From Actinostola sp. cb2023 (Eukaryota > Cnidaria > Anthozoa > Actiniaria > Actinostolidae): a stretch of 64,000 nucleotides of DNA. The stretch covers positions 1 to 64,000 of the forward strand of contig JAUJYZ010001005.1 in NCBI GenBank assembly GCA_033675265.1. Reading direction: 5' to 3'. Below, one piece after another: positions 1 through 12,222 of the stretch. The notes beneath the pieces were generated by a model that made no database searches, was not told where the DNA came from, and saw only the letters and a list, made by a program, of their open reading frames with translations. How positions within the stretch are numbered: position 1 is the stretch's first letter; each line of letters starts with the position of its first letter. The position numbers were made by a program, and so were the translations under genes.

Positions 1-303
1 CTGTAAGGAAGATAAGTCGTATGTCCTTCAGTAATTAATAATTAGTTTAATATGCAAACTTATGTCTAGCATTGTTAAAAAAATCCTTTAAACAAATAAG
101 ATTAACCAATTTTTGTGTCTTTTTGGTCTTTTGTTTTCTTGTGTGTCTATCTTCTATGTTTGGTTTTTTTATATTTTTTAAAAACTATGTTGTGGACATA
201 TTTTTTCTTTGCATTTATTGCTTTGTTTTTGTTTGTCTGTCTTTTACACTGATATATATCCTTTACAAAATTTTTTTTTTTATTTTTGTATTCTTTTTAT
301 ATT
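1..303. other. AT-rich stretch, no gene seen
   Basis: T-rich sequence whose only open frames are phenylalanine- and leucine-rich low-complexity translations. No splice-like structure or recognisable domain is visible. Confidence 0.5.
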
Positions 304-960
304 ACCCGACCCGCCGGCCTGTGGAATAATCGACCATGAAATGCAATATCGTAAGATATTTTTTACATTTATCGTTTATATACTTCTACTATCTAATATT
401 TCTAAACAATTTTCTCATACCCCAGCATTCCTATAATCCTAATATCTACTAACTCTATATTCTAAAAAGGACGGGTGTCTCGTTAGTCTCAAGGTAACCT
501 GTTAGTGGGGGAGCAGTAACAAAATAGGGGGGGTTTGTGGCTTATTCTAAACTGGCTTTGTCCTCTCGCTTTTCGTTTCCCTGCCAGGTAAGGGACAATA
601 GCAGAAGGCAGTGTGGTAGCAACCGGCATTATCCGATCGCATAAATGCACTCTTCTCTTTAACTTTGGCATTGTTAATGTATGCATAGTATCTTTCCCAC
701 GATCGAACAACAGCATATCCTTTTTTGAAACGCACTGATTGAATACATGGATGTACGTCCTTGTCTGAAAAAGAGATAAAATAAATGGTATTGCATATAA
801 ATCACCTACATGCACATATAGTATAGTAGGGCAATGGTGAAAAGAACAATTCTCCCTCCATTTCTCCTTTTTCGTCCTTAGTGATGGCGGCGGTCACATG
901 CCATGATTTTCCTTTTTTTGCCTAAAAAAATCTCTTTGTGGTTCTCTAAAACTATATTTC
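304..960 (-). pseudogene. Partial copy of the DNAGCYH-type DDE gene
   Basis: About 420 bp (541-960) closely match 5205-5575 on the same strand, including the exon that carries the DNAGCYH region and the intron before it. A further short match at about 312-360 corresponds to the exon part around 5165-5205, so the copy has an insert or rearrangement of roughly 180 bp between the two blocks. Several small indels break the frame: the end of the frame here reads CDRIMPVATTLPSA where the larger copy reads SDNAGCYHTAF. Both ends stop abruptly. I read it as a dead fragment of the gene at 4091-21426, probably a separate insertion of the same mobile family. Confidence 0.7.
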
Positions 961-1194
961 TAAAACTAGATTTCATACCTGGATTTCATCTGGTATCCTG
1001 AAATCAATAAAAAAAGAAACAAAAAATGTACAAGTCTCACTTCCTTAGCAATGACCCAAATAAGAAAAATAGAATATAAAAGGTATGCTAATATCTTGAA
1101 CACCTGAAAAATAAATCCAAACTGACCTAATTATAAACAACAATTTTCTAAGTCTAAAGATAATCTCAAATTTACCTGGTCAGCCTCATACAAA

Positions 1195-3460
1195 AGGAAA
1201 ACGAAGGGGCAGGGCACTTCCCCCACCCGAATTTCTGTTAACGATAAGGTCTATGTTAAGGAAGCTGATATTGCGGAGGAATTCAATAAATTCTTTGTCA
1301 ATACTGTACCAAGACAGCTTAGCTGACAAAATAAAAAATGATTGTCCAACTAATCCCGTCGATTACATATCAAACTCTCCATCCTCTAGTTTTGTTCTCC
1401 GGCCAGTAACACGCCAACAAGTATCCTCCCTTTTTGCAATCTGAGTGTTTAATAAAGCCCATATCGATATTCCAAATAAAATTATTAAAATTGCTAGTGA
1501 TACTCTAGCAAATCCTTTTACTAGGATATTCCAACGAATCAATCTCAACAGGAATTGTACCAAACATGTTTAAACCTCTAGAGTAACTCCTATATTTAAA
1601 AGCGGTAATCCTACTGACCCGGGAATTATAGACCTATGTCTCTATCATTTCCTCCTTCAGTAAAGTTCTAGAAAAACTTGTTTATAATCAACTTTATGTC
1701 TTTGTGGGGAAAACAAAACATATTATTCAAATATCAATTTGGCTTTAGGAAAGGTTATTCTACGGGAACATGCAATTCTGGAAACTGTAGAAAACCTAAA
1801 AACAGCTATTGATGATAATAAATAACTTGTGGGATGTTTCCTCGACTTTTCCTAAGGCGCTTGATACTATAAACGACAAAATACTATTAGAAAAAATGTA
1901 TAAATATGGAATCCTCAGTCTACCTCACTTGTGGTTTTCAAGTTATTTAAAAGACAGGAAACAGTATGTTAAAATTGGAAAGACAGAGCTTCTCCTGAAA
2001 CACATCTCGTGCGGGGGTTCCTCAGGATCAACCCTTGAGCCGCTGTTATTTATCTTGTATATTAATGATCTGCCAAACTGCTCTAAGGAAACTAATGTTT
2101 AGAATTTTTTGCGGATGATACTAATATCTTCTATTCCTCAAGAAAACTAAGTGATTGGAATATGTGGGTGAATGAGGAAACTTCTTAATGTCATTAAATA
2201 CTGTGCTTGTAAATAAACTCTCAATTAATTTTTAAAAAGACAAATTACATGCTTGTTACCTCACCAAAAAAGAATCTCAACATCTCTATAACTTCCTGTG
2301 ATATTGAATATAAAACGCAAATTAAATACTTAGGTGTTTTCATTGACAGCCACTTACAGTGGGGTATGCAAATATCTCATGTTAATAATAAGTTGGCTAA
2401 AAATATAGGGATTATTAAAAAATTAAGGTACTATGTATCCTTAAGTACTCTCAATCATCTTTATTACACTCTCATCTATCCGTATCTGTGTTATGGGTCT
2501 AACGAGTTGGGGCACTGCTACCCAATCCAGACTTAAATTAATTGAATCTAAACAAAATGAATGTATTCGTTCCATTTTTTTGCAAAGAGAATAGAAAGTG
2601 CTTCATCTTTCTATAAACTTCTAGAGATTCTCAAGCTAGGAAATATCTTCAAATTAAAAATTTATATACTTATCCGTAAGTCAAAATGTACCAAGCTAAA
2701 CGTTCCCGATATTCTGCACGAATTAATTCCATCTGCATCTAATATACATAAATATAATACTAGATATGCTACTAAAGATAATATTTTTCGACCAGCCTCA
2801 AGAACAAATTATGGTCTCTCTCGGTTCAAATCTGTTGCCTCTAGACTATGGGAGGACGTACCTGCTAAAATAAAATCATTATCGTACACTGAGTTTAAAA
2901 AGCAGTTCAAGTCCCTTCTTCTAGATCACCAAGCCTGATTCAGTCATACACGCTGCCAATTTACTTCAACGTATATATTTTACTATTACCTAGAACTTAT
3001 AATGTGTCTCCCACATCTTATTGTTTTATATGAATTAACTATAAAAATGTAATAATAATTAATATATGAATAATTAATGTGATAATGAAAATTATTTATA
3101 TTATTATATGTGTATTAAATAGGAATTGATTATATTATTATTATATATCCAGTTTTATAAACTGGTATGAACTTAAATCTGTTTTATATTTATATGATTT
3201 ATAATTAGTTACTTATATATTTCTTGTTAATGGATAAATTTCTGTGTGAGCAAGATTATTATATCTTTTTTATATCTTTCCTTTTTTTCTCGACTATTCT
3301 ACACATCGTAGTGGCCAACTCGAAAGCTATGATACTTTGGTCACTACGCACATATCTATGCAATTATATGAATATTTCTAAAACTATGTAATTAGGAAAA
3401 TAATATTATTGTTATATATACAATGAAGTGTGCAAATAAAAGAAAGTGAAGGACGTCATT
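1195..3460 (+). pseudogene. CR1/jockey-like LINE reverse transcriptase remnant
   Basis: Plus-strand pieces in several frames follow the order of a non-LTR reverse transcriptase. There is an upstream linker near 1238-1440, then a block like TPIFKSGNPTDPGNYRPMSL near 1590-1640, then FGFRKGYSTG near 1740. At 1809-2102 come the palm motifs, with FSKAFDTI altered to FPKALDTI, and SSGSTLEPLLFILYINDLPN. FADD follows at about 2110, the thumb (IKYLGVFIDSHLQW) at 2249-2536, and the C-terminal region at 2561-2938 with NTRYATKDNIFRPASRTNYG. Frameshifts and stops separate the pieces, so it cannot be active. The catalytic FADD is retained. About 500 bp of AT-rich sequence to near 3460 is probably the 3' UTR. 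Assignment to CR1/jockey rather than another LINE clade rests on the C-terminal pattern only. Confidence 0.8.
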
Positions 3461-4090
3461 TTTTTCTCTTATACACTAATGGTAAAACATATGTCGTATT
3501 TATATGATTTCCTTATTTTTTGTGACGTTTGGTAAACTATTATTTTGTATTTGAAGTTTTGATCTATTATTTTATGGGTACCCTGTGTCATTTGCACACT
3601 GGGAACAATAGTCCCTTTTCGCGTCCACAGATACTGCTGTAAAAACCGCTGTACTTATTGACAACAGACGCATTTGTACAGGGTTAGCCTCGAGTCAGTG
3701 TAAATTATTCACAAATATCAACAAGAAACACGAAAACATGTTGACATGAAACAATAGAAACATTTTTTGAATTGCACGGTCTGTTCTCTGAATCGAGGCT
3801 AAGCCTGTACAAATGTGTCTTTTTGTCAAGGACAGCGGTCATCTCTAAACAACGTGAAACTGGACTATTCTGAAAGATATCGTACGTAGTTTAAAAATTA
3901 TATAACAGTAACACTTCGGTCACTCAGACATCAAATTGCTTAAGCGACTATCACATGCATCATGACGAGATCTGGTACCTGTTTCACAAAGCGTGTGCAA
4001 ACCCATGACACCGCATGAAAGACCGATCCCTTAATCAATCATCTGAGCCAACTGGAAGTTGGTGATGGGTGATTAGTTATCTATAACTAT
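3461..4090. other. Non-coding stretch downstream of the DDE gene
   Basis: No open frame of note. It contains the inverted repeat described separately at 3645-3839 and probably the 3' flank of the minus-strand gene that ends at 4091. Confidence 0.5.
3645..3839. repeat. MITE-like inverted repeat
   Basis: Arms of roughly 48 bp (3645-3693 and 3792-3839) are inverted copies sharing ACCGCTGT at the outer end and TTTGTACAGG-TTAGCCTCGA inside, separated by about 100 bp. The outer ends differ by a few bases. No target duplication could be fixed. Confidence 0.7.
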
Positions 4091-7000
4091 CTATAATTCG
4101 AGTGCTCTTTTTATTTCTTTTCTGGTAAGGATCTCTTCTGCTTCTCTGACGTAGTCTTCATCTTCTTGTTCTTCTCCACGAGCAGCTGCATCGTCCATTG
4201 CCAATCGGCCACTCTTGTTGATCGATGAGAGCCTGCTGAAGTACCTTGAGACTTGGTCAGATGACAGCCATTCATCATTGCCAAAGACTTTCTTGCCATT
4301 CTCAGATCGGAGGCCCTTTATTTTGGAGGCGGTGTCAACTGGGTTTGATTTTATGCCGGTTTCTTCTCCCTTCAGAAATATGTCCTTAAGGAAGTTTCTA
4401 ACTTTCTCTGAGAACCGCGTTGCCTTCCGTGCCTTTTTCAGAGCCCATCCTTCATTGGCCGATGGTTTATCACTTTGACTTGTCATTTCTGGTTGTTCAG
4501 AAGACGATGTTAGTGGTTTCTGTATGTAGCTTCCTGACACTTCTCTACATGTGTCTGCCCATTTGATCTTTACCATGTCGTACGTGGATTCCCTCTCTAG
4601 CTTTACGAGGTGTTTGCCGATGTCCAGATGCATCTGTAAAGACTGGAATGATAGGTACGTCTTGATACATCCGTCTTCTGGACAGGAAAACAATTCATCT
4701 GATGAATCATCAGCCTGTGGAACCTCTACCAACCTTTCTTGATTTTGTGAAACTTGTGGTGTACGTGTTAGTTGCAAGTGACTTGAACACTCCAATTTGT
4801 TCTCTTGGCTGGCCAAAAGGCTGGATGGTAATAATTCCCGTCGAACACTGGAGTTCACCAAAACCTTTCAACTGTGCTTTTGAATACAGTTTTCCAGGTC
4901 CCACGTTGTATGCCCTCCAAGCTCTTAGGCCATTTGATTCAAAATGGAAGTTGTTGAGTGCTTGTACGCCTGGCATGGTGTGCGCGGTCATGGTTTGTTT
5001 GATTTGGTCCATCTGGACGACTGCTGCATAACATCCCTTGACTCCTCCATAGGACTCGATGGCCGTCTTCATATCTTCGTCACTGAGGATATCGTTGCCT
5101 TCGTTAATGTACCGTCGCATGTGGCTTTTAACAGTGGCAATGCGTCGATCACATATATCCTTACCGGCCTGTGGATCGCTGAAATCATATCGTAATATTT
5201 TTATTCTACCTCGTTTTCCCAGGCCAGGTAAGGACAATAGCAGGAAGGCAGTGTGGTAGCAACCGGCATTATCCGATCGCAGAAATGCACTCTTTAGATT
5301 TGGCATTGTTAATGTATGCATAGTATCTTTCACGATCGAAGCAACAGCAAACCAGTTTTGAACGCACTGATTGAATACATGGATGTACGTCCTTGTCTGA
5401 AAAAGAGATAAAATAATGGTATTGCATATAAATCACCTACATGCACATATAGTATAGTAAGGCATGGTGAAAAGACAATTACCTCAATTTCTCCTTTTTC
5501 GTCCTTAGTGATGGCGGCGGTCACATGCCATGATTTTCCTTTTTTGCCAAACCAATCTCTTTGTGTTTCTCTAAAACTAGATGGCAAAAATTTCATAGCC
5601 CAATCCATTATCAGAAAGACTTGGTTCACGTTCAGACTATCAATAATATCACTCTTGGGCACATCTTGATGATTAGCTCTGAGGACATGGGCTTTCCATT
5701 CTTCGATTTTTAGTGCGGCCATGTCTACGTCATACTGAAGTTCCTCTTGAACGTCACTACTGCTATAAGGGAAACAGAACAACAATGTTTAATCCAATAA
5801 ATAATTGAAAGTGTGGAATGCACTTATGGTATTCTTCATACCTATAGTTAAGAGTTGAGGATGATAATAACAACTGTAAGTCAACTATAGCATTATTCAA
5901 GTCTTCACAACGGTCACAGGTGATGAGGTGATCATGTGCGCATTTCCCATGGAACTCAGCATCAGCAATACTCATTGCATAAACGCTGCAATGGTCAGCG
6001 CAGCGATCAGCTCTAGAAACGTGGATCTTGTAGTCTGTTTTCAGGTAATGGCGAGCAGCTCTCAAATGTCTGGTAATGTCCTTCGATGTTTCTTCAGGAA
6101 GGCCTGTTCATAAATTAAGAAGCAGTATAGTAGTTATTGCTTCATGAAAATGTTATGGTTGTTGTGAGAGTTTTCGTGTAACAAACATACCGCACCTGCA
6201 CTTTGCAATTGATTGTTGAAGTTATTGATGAAATGACAAACACATATGTAATTCATTTCTTATTACCGAGTTTAGAGAGCTCATTTGACGTCTCCTCTAA
6301 AGTCCCAAGGGCGCATACACCATCCGTCTGTGTGCTATCTAGACCAGCTAATGATTTCTTTTGAGACGCAGCGCAAACCTGAAATATGATTTAGTGTGAT
6401 TTAGTGTTGAGTCAAATTATAGAATACAGACTTCAAAATGGTACTTTTTCATGTGATCAAGTGATTAAACTTGTTGCGTACCTTAAGAATGTTGAATAGC
6501 GTAGACCGTCCTAATGGTGAAAAGCCTGATTCCGCAGAATATGACTGGTATAGGTGGATGAGACGCGATGCTATCACCGTTCTCACAACATTAGGAATTT
6601 CAAGCTTTTGTCCATCCGACAGTTTGATAGATTTAGTTCCGTAAGCTACGTCTTGTAGGAACGACGGGTTTGAGATGAAATCCAGAAAATGGTCTACTTT
6701 GGACGGTTCTAGGCGGCAACGTTGCAAAGTCGGGGGTTCAATAAGTTGACCAGGGATGTTTCGGTTGGCGTGCTTTCTAGCCTCATCAATTCTCCATATA
6801 GTCAGACCTGGGATTAAGCTCAGCAGTTCTGATTTTGAGTAATATTTTACAAAAATGGACAGAATCTGTTGACGCGTGTACCATGACGTTGATTCCTCGT
6901 ACAATTTTACCAGACGACCAACCAGTACATTTTCAGGCATGTCAGTATCTGTGACCCGACTAAAATTATGTGTTACTTGTTGAAATAACCATGCAGACTT

Positions 7001-7294
7001 TCCAGGGGCAATGGCATCTAAAACGGTTTCCACCGCCTGTACTGCTTTGCGTTTATAATAGCGATTGGTTGAAGAGGATATTTTGTCCACGTCACTACTC
7101 AACTGTGAACGTATTGGGCTGACATTTCCATGGCTACACATTCTGATAAAACTGTTCAGCGAGTGCAGGTTGTGCTGAACAAGAGGGGTTGGCTGCCACT
7201 CTTGTGAGGTTTCTCCTTCAGGTACTGAGCCTTGCGAAGAGGAGGAGAAAACATCTGAGCTGGAATCGCTCCCAACTGTCACTTCAGTGGCAAC
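4091..7294 (-). CDS. DDE-like transposase-family gene, exons 3 to 7
   Basis: Exons, read on minus, are about 7294-6482, 6378-6267, 6103-5842, 5762-5483 and 5396 to about 4860, then a last part to the stop at 4091. Every junction from 7294 to 5396 has GT-AG sites and keeps frame. The fourth of these exons carries MDWAMKFLP and GKSWHVTAA. The fifth carries SDNAGCYHTAF and GKDICDRRIATVKSH. Acidic residues in these motifs could form an RNase H/DDE-type centre, which is inference. The tail holds a C2H2-like finger (CPEDGCIKTY...HLDIGKH) and a basic region with LSSDQVSRYFSRLSS. A frameshift lies between about 4700 and 4860, so this copy is probably not functional at its C-terminus. I recognise the pattern as a multi-copy uncharacterised invertebrate family. 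Two more fragments in this window support a mobile origin. Confidence 0.75.
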
Positions 7295-7376
7295 CTATAA
7301 GGTAACAACAAATTGCCTGAAGTGCATTCAGTCAAAAGACTGATAAGTTTTGCAATCTGTGGCTTTTTGGATGATA

Positions 7377-7770
7377 CACAGGGCAAAATAACAAATTTAA
7401 TTGACTCTAAAGTACTCTTAAAGTTGACTTAATGAAACATTTACTTGGCCTTTACTTCAATGCTTAAATCTCTAAAACAAACATTTAAGTTATATTTAAT
7501 TAGCAACTTAAAGCTGCTTTATGAAGTATTTAAGAGTGTTGAATAAATGTCAATTAAATAATCTTAACGGCTATTTTAGTAGACTTTTAATTATCTCTTA
7601 AAGGTGAAGAAAAGCAATATTTAATAGTCATTTAATAAAACTTAAAGCCACACTAAATTACTATTTAGTAGACTGTGAATTATCTCTTAAAGGTAAAGTA
7701 CAGCAACCTATAATAGTCATTTAATACAACTTAAAGCCACACTAAATAACCTTTATAAAGTAAATTAATT
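7377..7770. repeat. Left subterminal repeat zone of the CACTA element
   Basis: Many copies of CTTAAA/TTTAAG words in both orientations. It includes a tandem pair of about 85 bp at 7582-7664 and 7665-7750 that share ATTATCTCTTAAAGGT and ACTTAAAGCCACACTAAA. Subterminal repeats of this kind bind transposase or its partner in plant CACTA elements. A similar role here is inference. Confidence 0.75.
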
Positions 7771-8262
7771 GGATTTAATTACATTAATGTATGCTTTATT
7801 CAAATGAATTGATAATTTCTTCCATAATATATAGTACTCTGGGATTTCATTGTTGTATGATGCATGTATATATGTTATATGATGATATTGAAGTCAAAAC
7901 AATTGCTAGGCCATTGTACCTTTCATTTATTTATCAAACAATAATTTTATTTTTACAAATATAAATTATAATAATTTTAATTAAAATATCACAAAGAAAA
8001 TGTAATGTAGGTATATGTAGATTAATAATATGTGTGTTGCAAATTAATATACCGGTACCATATTCAGTACAGTGAATAAATATATATGTCATTCTGTAAA
8101 TAACTTTGCATAGGGTTTATAAAACAATTAACAAGAACTTTTTTTTTAACTCTTTGGATATATATATCTTTCTACAAAAAAAATCAACTGCATGATATTA
8201 ATGTAGCTGCATGCATTTTACGTACTTTACATACAGTAAAAGATCGAAAATTAGTGTGAGAC
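7771..8262. other. Non-coding AT-rich stretch inside the CACTA element
   Basis: No gene seen. A short open frame at 8184-8378 on minus lies in the foldback arm and its start, and looks fortuitous. Confidence 0.5.
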
Positions 8263-8952
8263 CTTAAGGTGACTCCGTTATCATTCTCGGCGCACTCGTC
8301 TATGACAAACTTTGGGTCATAACTTCCTCTGCTTTTATGCAATTGCCATAAAACATTGGCAACTATTAGAGCTTTCATTCACCTATAATACAATATAATT
8401 CGATTGCACTGCAGAACATTGTTTTAAATAATATTAGAACTTAAGTAAACTCAATATTTTGGATAAAATTGAATATTGCGAAAAATCTGTCCGTTTTTTT
8501 TTGGATGAAAGTTTTGGAATCACTTTATATTGACATAATTCATAACCTGACCAATTTTAGCAAAATCGTTGGAGCGAAAGCAATCGTTGGAGCTAATTTC
8601 CGTGCTTAATTATGGTTGTTTTCATGCGGCCGTGCTTTAGCTCCAACGATTTTGCTAAAACTTGCTCAGGTTATGAATTATGTCAATCTAAAGTGATTCC
8701 AAAACTTTCATCCAAAAAAAACGGACAGATTTTTCGCAATATCCAATTTTATCCAAAACATTGACTTTACTCAAGTTCTAATATTATTTTCAAAAATGTT
8801 CTGCAGTGCAATCGAATTATATTGTATCATAGGTGAATGATAGCTCTAATTGTTGCCAATGTTTTATGGCAATTGCATAAAAGCAGAGGAAGTTATGACC
8901 CAAAGTTTGTCATAGACGAGTGCGCCGAGAATGATAACGGAGTCACCTTAAG
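8263..8952. repeat. Large foldback with two 313-bp arms
   Basis: Positions 8263-8575 and 8640-8952 are inverted copies of equal length with scattered mismatches, around a 64-bp centre that itself contains GTTGGAGCTAA / TTAGCTCCAAC. Outer ends read CTTAAGGTGACT. No clear target duplication was found. It is probably a foldback transposon or long MITE inserted downstream of the CACTA accessory gene. Confidence 0.85.
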
Positions 8953-8996
8953 CTTGCAGGACTTATATACTAGCTTGTAATTGCACACCTAATTAG

Positions 8997-10143
8997 CTAT
9001 TGATCTAACGTTGCCCATCCAGGCAGATTTTCAGGAGGAGATCTATTTGAAAGTATGGGGGCATCCCTTCTAGGCAAAATCCTCTCCCGAGCTCTTCTAG
9101 TTAGTCTCCTAGCATATGCTCTGTCCAATCTCCTCTTGACCTTCTTTACTCTGTCTGACTCCCAACTTAGATGCTTCACAGTATATCCAATTACCCTGCT
9201 GTTCCCATCGCCATCAATTTCAAAGTCACTTTCGTCACTGCTCATTGTAGCATATTGAAGGATTTCTGCGGCTGGGCCTTTTTTGTGGATGTCCCAGTCC
9301 ATCATCTCAAGGGCAGCAGTCCTTCTGTTTAGTTTCTTAAAGAAAATGCAAAATAAAAAGTAAATTATCTGAGTGACAAAATTAGAATTATAACTGTAGG
9401 AAATAAACAAGTTGCACTAAATGTCAATGGAGAATAAGAATGTTGTAACTATATTCATGCACTGACTGGAGTTGCCTGAAAGTGCATTACCGTGTACATG
9501 ACTGGTCATTAGTAGACATGCGCATGTATATTTCTACTCTTACTAATTGTATTACCTCTCTTTGTCGTCCTTGCCTCCTACACTTCCTCTTGTGTTCCTC
9601 ATACGTCTGTCTCTCAACTTGACGACACTTTTCAGAAAGAGACAAGAAGTACCTTTTCATGGCAGCTGAAGCAATAAAATTGCAGCAAAATATTAAATGA
9701 TGTACATATAACACTCAGCTATATCTTTATTCCTGATTGATTGCAGCCAGAGCAAAATGCAACTGACCACTTAATAGAGGTGACCGCTTAATAAAGGTCA
9801 AGTTTACAGTATTTAGTATGGGGACTGATTTTGGAATTTGAGTGAAAGTGACCGCTTAATAGAAGTGACCGCTTAACAGAGGGCCGCTTAATAGAGGCTT
9901 GACTGTACTTAGGAGTGGACCATTAGAAATGTTGGGAGGAAGGTGACATAAAATTCCTGTGAAGAAAAAATGTCCCCCCCAAAAAAATCCTGCAAGAACC
10001 CTCCCTACCACCCCAAAAGAGTTACACAACTCCAAAAAAAAATCCTGCAGAGAAACACAGGCACAAAAAAATATTTGTGCTTAAATTTTATTTTAAGCTG
10101 CCCCAGCCCCTCCCCCCTCCGTAGGTTTCTAATAGTCCACCCC

Positions 10144-10180
<37 letters not shown>

Positions 10181-10565
10181 GAGTTCTGTGCAGTGCTTAC
10201 CTTCCATGGAGGCATGGGTCCATTGGCAATTTTCGCCCCCATTTCTGTGGATAACTACATTCATTACCCTTGAGCCCACAGCCATGTTGTGTTCTGTATC
10301 ATATCTAGCATTTAAAACATCATGAATAATTAATAAACAACTGTGACTGGATATAGATTCGTCCTAATTTGCATACACTTTAACTTGGATTTTTTATATA
10401 TTTAAGCTACAATTTACTGAGCTAATGTAAAAATGAAAGAATCCTGTTTACGAAATTGCAATACGCCTGTAAGCAAATTACATTGTCTCATGTCCGATTG
10501 ACTTTACTGTGAAAGGCACATACATTTCGGTATAAATATATGTAATGCGCTTTTTCAAGAATTAA

Positions 10566-10598
<33 letters not shown>

Positions 10599-11369
10599 AA
10601 AGGTGATTTTGGGTGGTGAATTTCTGGTCCTTCGGTGTCAGTAAGTATTATAGAGGTTCCACTGTATTTGAAATACTTACTTATCAGTTGGCTGGAATCC
10701 TAAAAAATCGTCTTTTTGTAATAAAGAATTATACGCCTTCCTTACTTCTCTCTGGAAAAAAGAAATGTATAAATATAAATTATAATTATTTTAGACACTT
10801 AGAAAACGCGCGCAATATATACAAAGGTTCCTTCGCACCCACCCCCTTCCCCCACTGGAACTCCCCTCCGGTACCCCCTACTGGAATTGGCGCGACGGTT
10901 ATATAATTTCCGCGGGCAATTCGACTTGAAGATCGTACGTACATTATTTTACACACTTTACAAACTCAAATAGTTTATAGCTCAAAGTATAGAAGGTCGC
11001 TAAAAGACGTTATTTACGATATAGATAACTAAATTACTTATAACAGATGGAGCTTACCCTACATGTAGGAGGAATTGGAATTTGTTCTGCTGTCGACCGG
11101 CGATTTCGTTTGTGGTTCGATCTCGCTGCTGTTCCTGTGGTACGTTGTAGCGTCGCCCCATGACCTACTAACTGATTCTCTAGTCGTTTCAGTGACTCTC
11201 GACTTTGATGTAATAGCTCCCGAAGTGACCTATTATCCTCTGACATCGACTCGTTACTGTTGATCACTCGTTCCATAAGAACCACATATTGATCTGGTAC
11301 GGAATCGTTACCAGCTGTACCCGATCGAGAGGCAATGGAAGGTTGTCGTACTATGCCATTATTAGCCAT
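8997..11369 (-). CDS. CACTA-internal accessory gene, 291 aa, unrecognised
   Basis: Five exons on minus, about 11369-11058, 10751-10681, a 44-nt exon near 10250-10206, 9665-9556 and 9335-8997. All have GT-AG sites and read in one frame from ATG to TAG, 291 residues. The N-terminus (residues 1-104) is polar and predicted coiled-coil-like (RSLRELLHQSRESLKRLENQL). The middle is KVRKAY-like (REVRKAYNSLLQKDDFLGF). Then comes a basic helix (KRYFLSLSEKCRQVE) followed by a long Arg/Lys stretch, MSSDESDFEIDGDGNS, and a C-terminal block with LSWESDRVKKVKRRLDRAY ending PGWATLDQ. I recall similar proteins as a repeated family in sponges and cnidarians but know no assigned function. Lying between the CACTA ends, it may bind the subterminal repeats, like the second protein of plant CACTA elements. 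That is inference. The 44-nt exon is the least certain part. Confidence 0.72.
9752..9900. repeat. Short repeats of CGCTTAATAGAGGT
   Basis: Five imperfect copies of a unit close to GTGACCGCTTAATAGAGG occur at about 9768, 9783, 9850, 9868 and 9885. They lie in an intron of the accessory gene next to a MITE. Confidence 0.6.
9905..10147. mobile_element. MITE with GGGTGGACCATTAG ends (copy 1)
   Basis: The left end reads GAGTGGACCATTAGAAATGT and the right end is the inverse (CTAATAGTCCACCCCT). The interior shares stretches such as CCTGCAGAGAAACACAGG with a second copy at 62518-62745 in the opposite orientation. The interior is C- and A-rich with no ORF. It lies in an intron of the accessory gene. 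Confidence 0.72.
10147..10600. repeat. (TAA)n and (TTA)n microsatellites
   Basis: (TAA)n occupies about 10147-10182 and (ATT)n about 10567-10597, on either side of the small exon near 10206-10250. The second follows AATGCGCTTTTTCAAG, a SINE-tail-like sequence. Confidence 0.8.
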
Positions 11370-11589
11370 ATTTTATAATGATAAAGTAGAAGGTGGTGTT
11401 CAGAAGATATAATAAAACTGTAAATTCTTGCTCTCTGAAGTCTTTGAACGCTAATCGAAAAGAGCGGGAACAATTGTAAAGTCATTGGTCTAAGTACTCT
11501 AAGTACTACGGAATGTAAACAGATCGTATAACCTGGCCAATTGCGTTGATTTCCACGCCGGTGTGTTCACGTGCATTTCGCAAACAGAA

Positions 11590-12222
11590 AATAACTATTG
11601 GCTGGTGGAGGTTTAGACTTTGAACCGATATTTGATCTTCAAGTGACGTTTCTTAAAATTATGAATTATTGGCGGGAGGTTATCGCGGGAAAGTCAATTC
11701 ATGCATTAATTACGTTCCGAAGCAAGCCTGCTTCAATAAGCTTACAAGTTATAGAGGTCCATTTCGACCACTTCGCCATACTTGTTATTCTGCTGGTATG
11801 TCTTCGCGCGATCAAGCTGTTGAACTTCCAAATCGGCGGGTTCTTAACAGCATATTGTGCGAGAACAAATATTTTGGGCTTGCTGACAATAGGTTTCGCG
11901 AAGACTATACCTTGTTGAATCTCGGGTTGGCGAGGTTATGAAGTCAAGAACAAGGAACATCAAAACATTGCGTCTGAAACGTCTTAAGAGAAATAAGAGA
12001 AAGAAAGATGTCATTCGAACCCGCAGAATAGGGAAGAAAAGTCGACAAGAATTGCAAAACATATGACTGTTCAACTACGTACATTTACATAAATGTCAAG
12101 GAGAGATAATGATGGATGAACTCAATGCTGAAAACAGAAAAGAAAGACGACTGTCTGCATTTTGCTGGAAGAGATTCAAAGAAGAAGAGTTACTACGAAT
12201 ACAGCAGAGTAAAGAATACAGG
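11590..12222 (+). other. Possible 5' exons on plus strand
   Basis: Divergent from the accessory gene, weakly coding stretches occur at 11598-11941. A better one at 12109-12221 encodes MMDELNAENRKERRLSAF and then a Lys/Glu-rich run ending at a strong donor (CAG|GTAAGG). No continuation was found downstream. It could be the first exon of a third element gene or chance. The 11370-11590 interval would then be a shared bidirectional promoter. Confidence 0.3.

Noticed and set aside
72..436. Hydrophobic open frames that look like small membrane proteins
   Set aside because: They are translations of T-rich sequence with no other support.
10088..10285. Minus-strand frame with a tyrosine run
   Set aside because: It is a translation of the TAA microsatellite. 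Only the 44-nt exon inside it is kept as part of the accessory gene.
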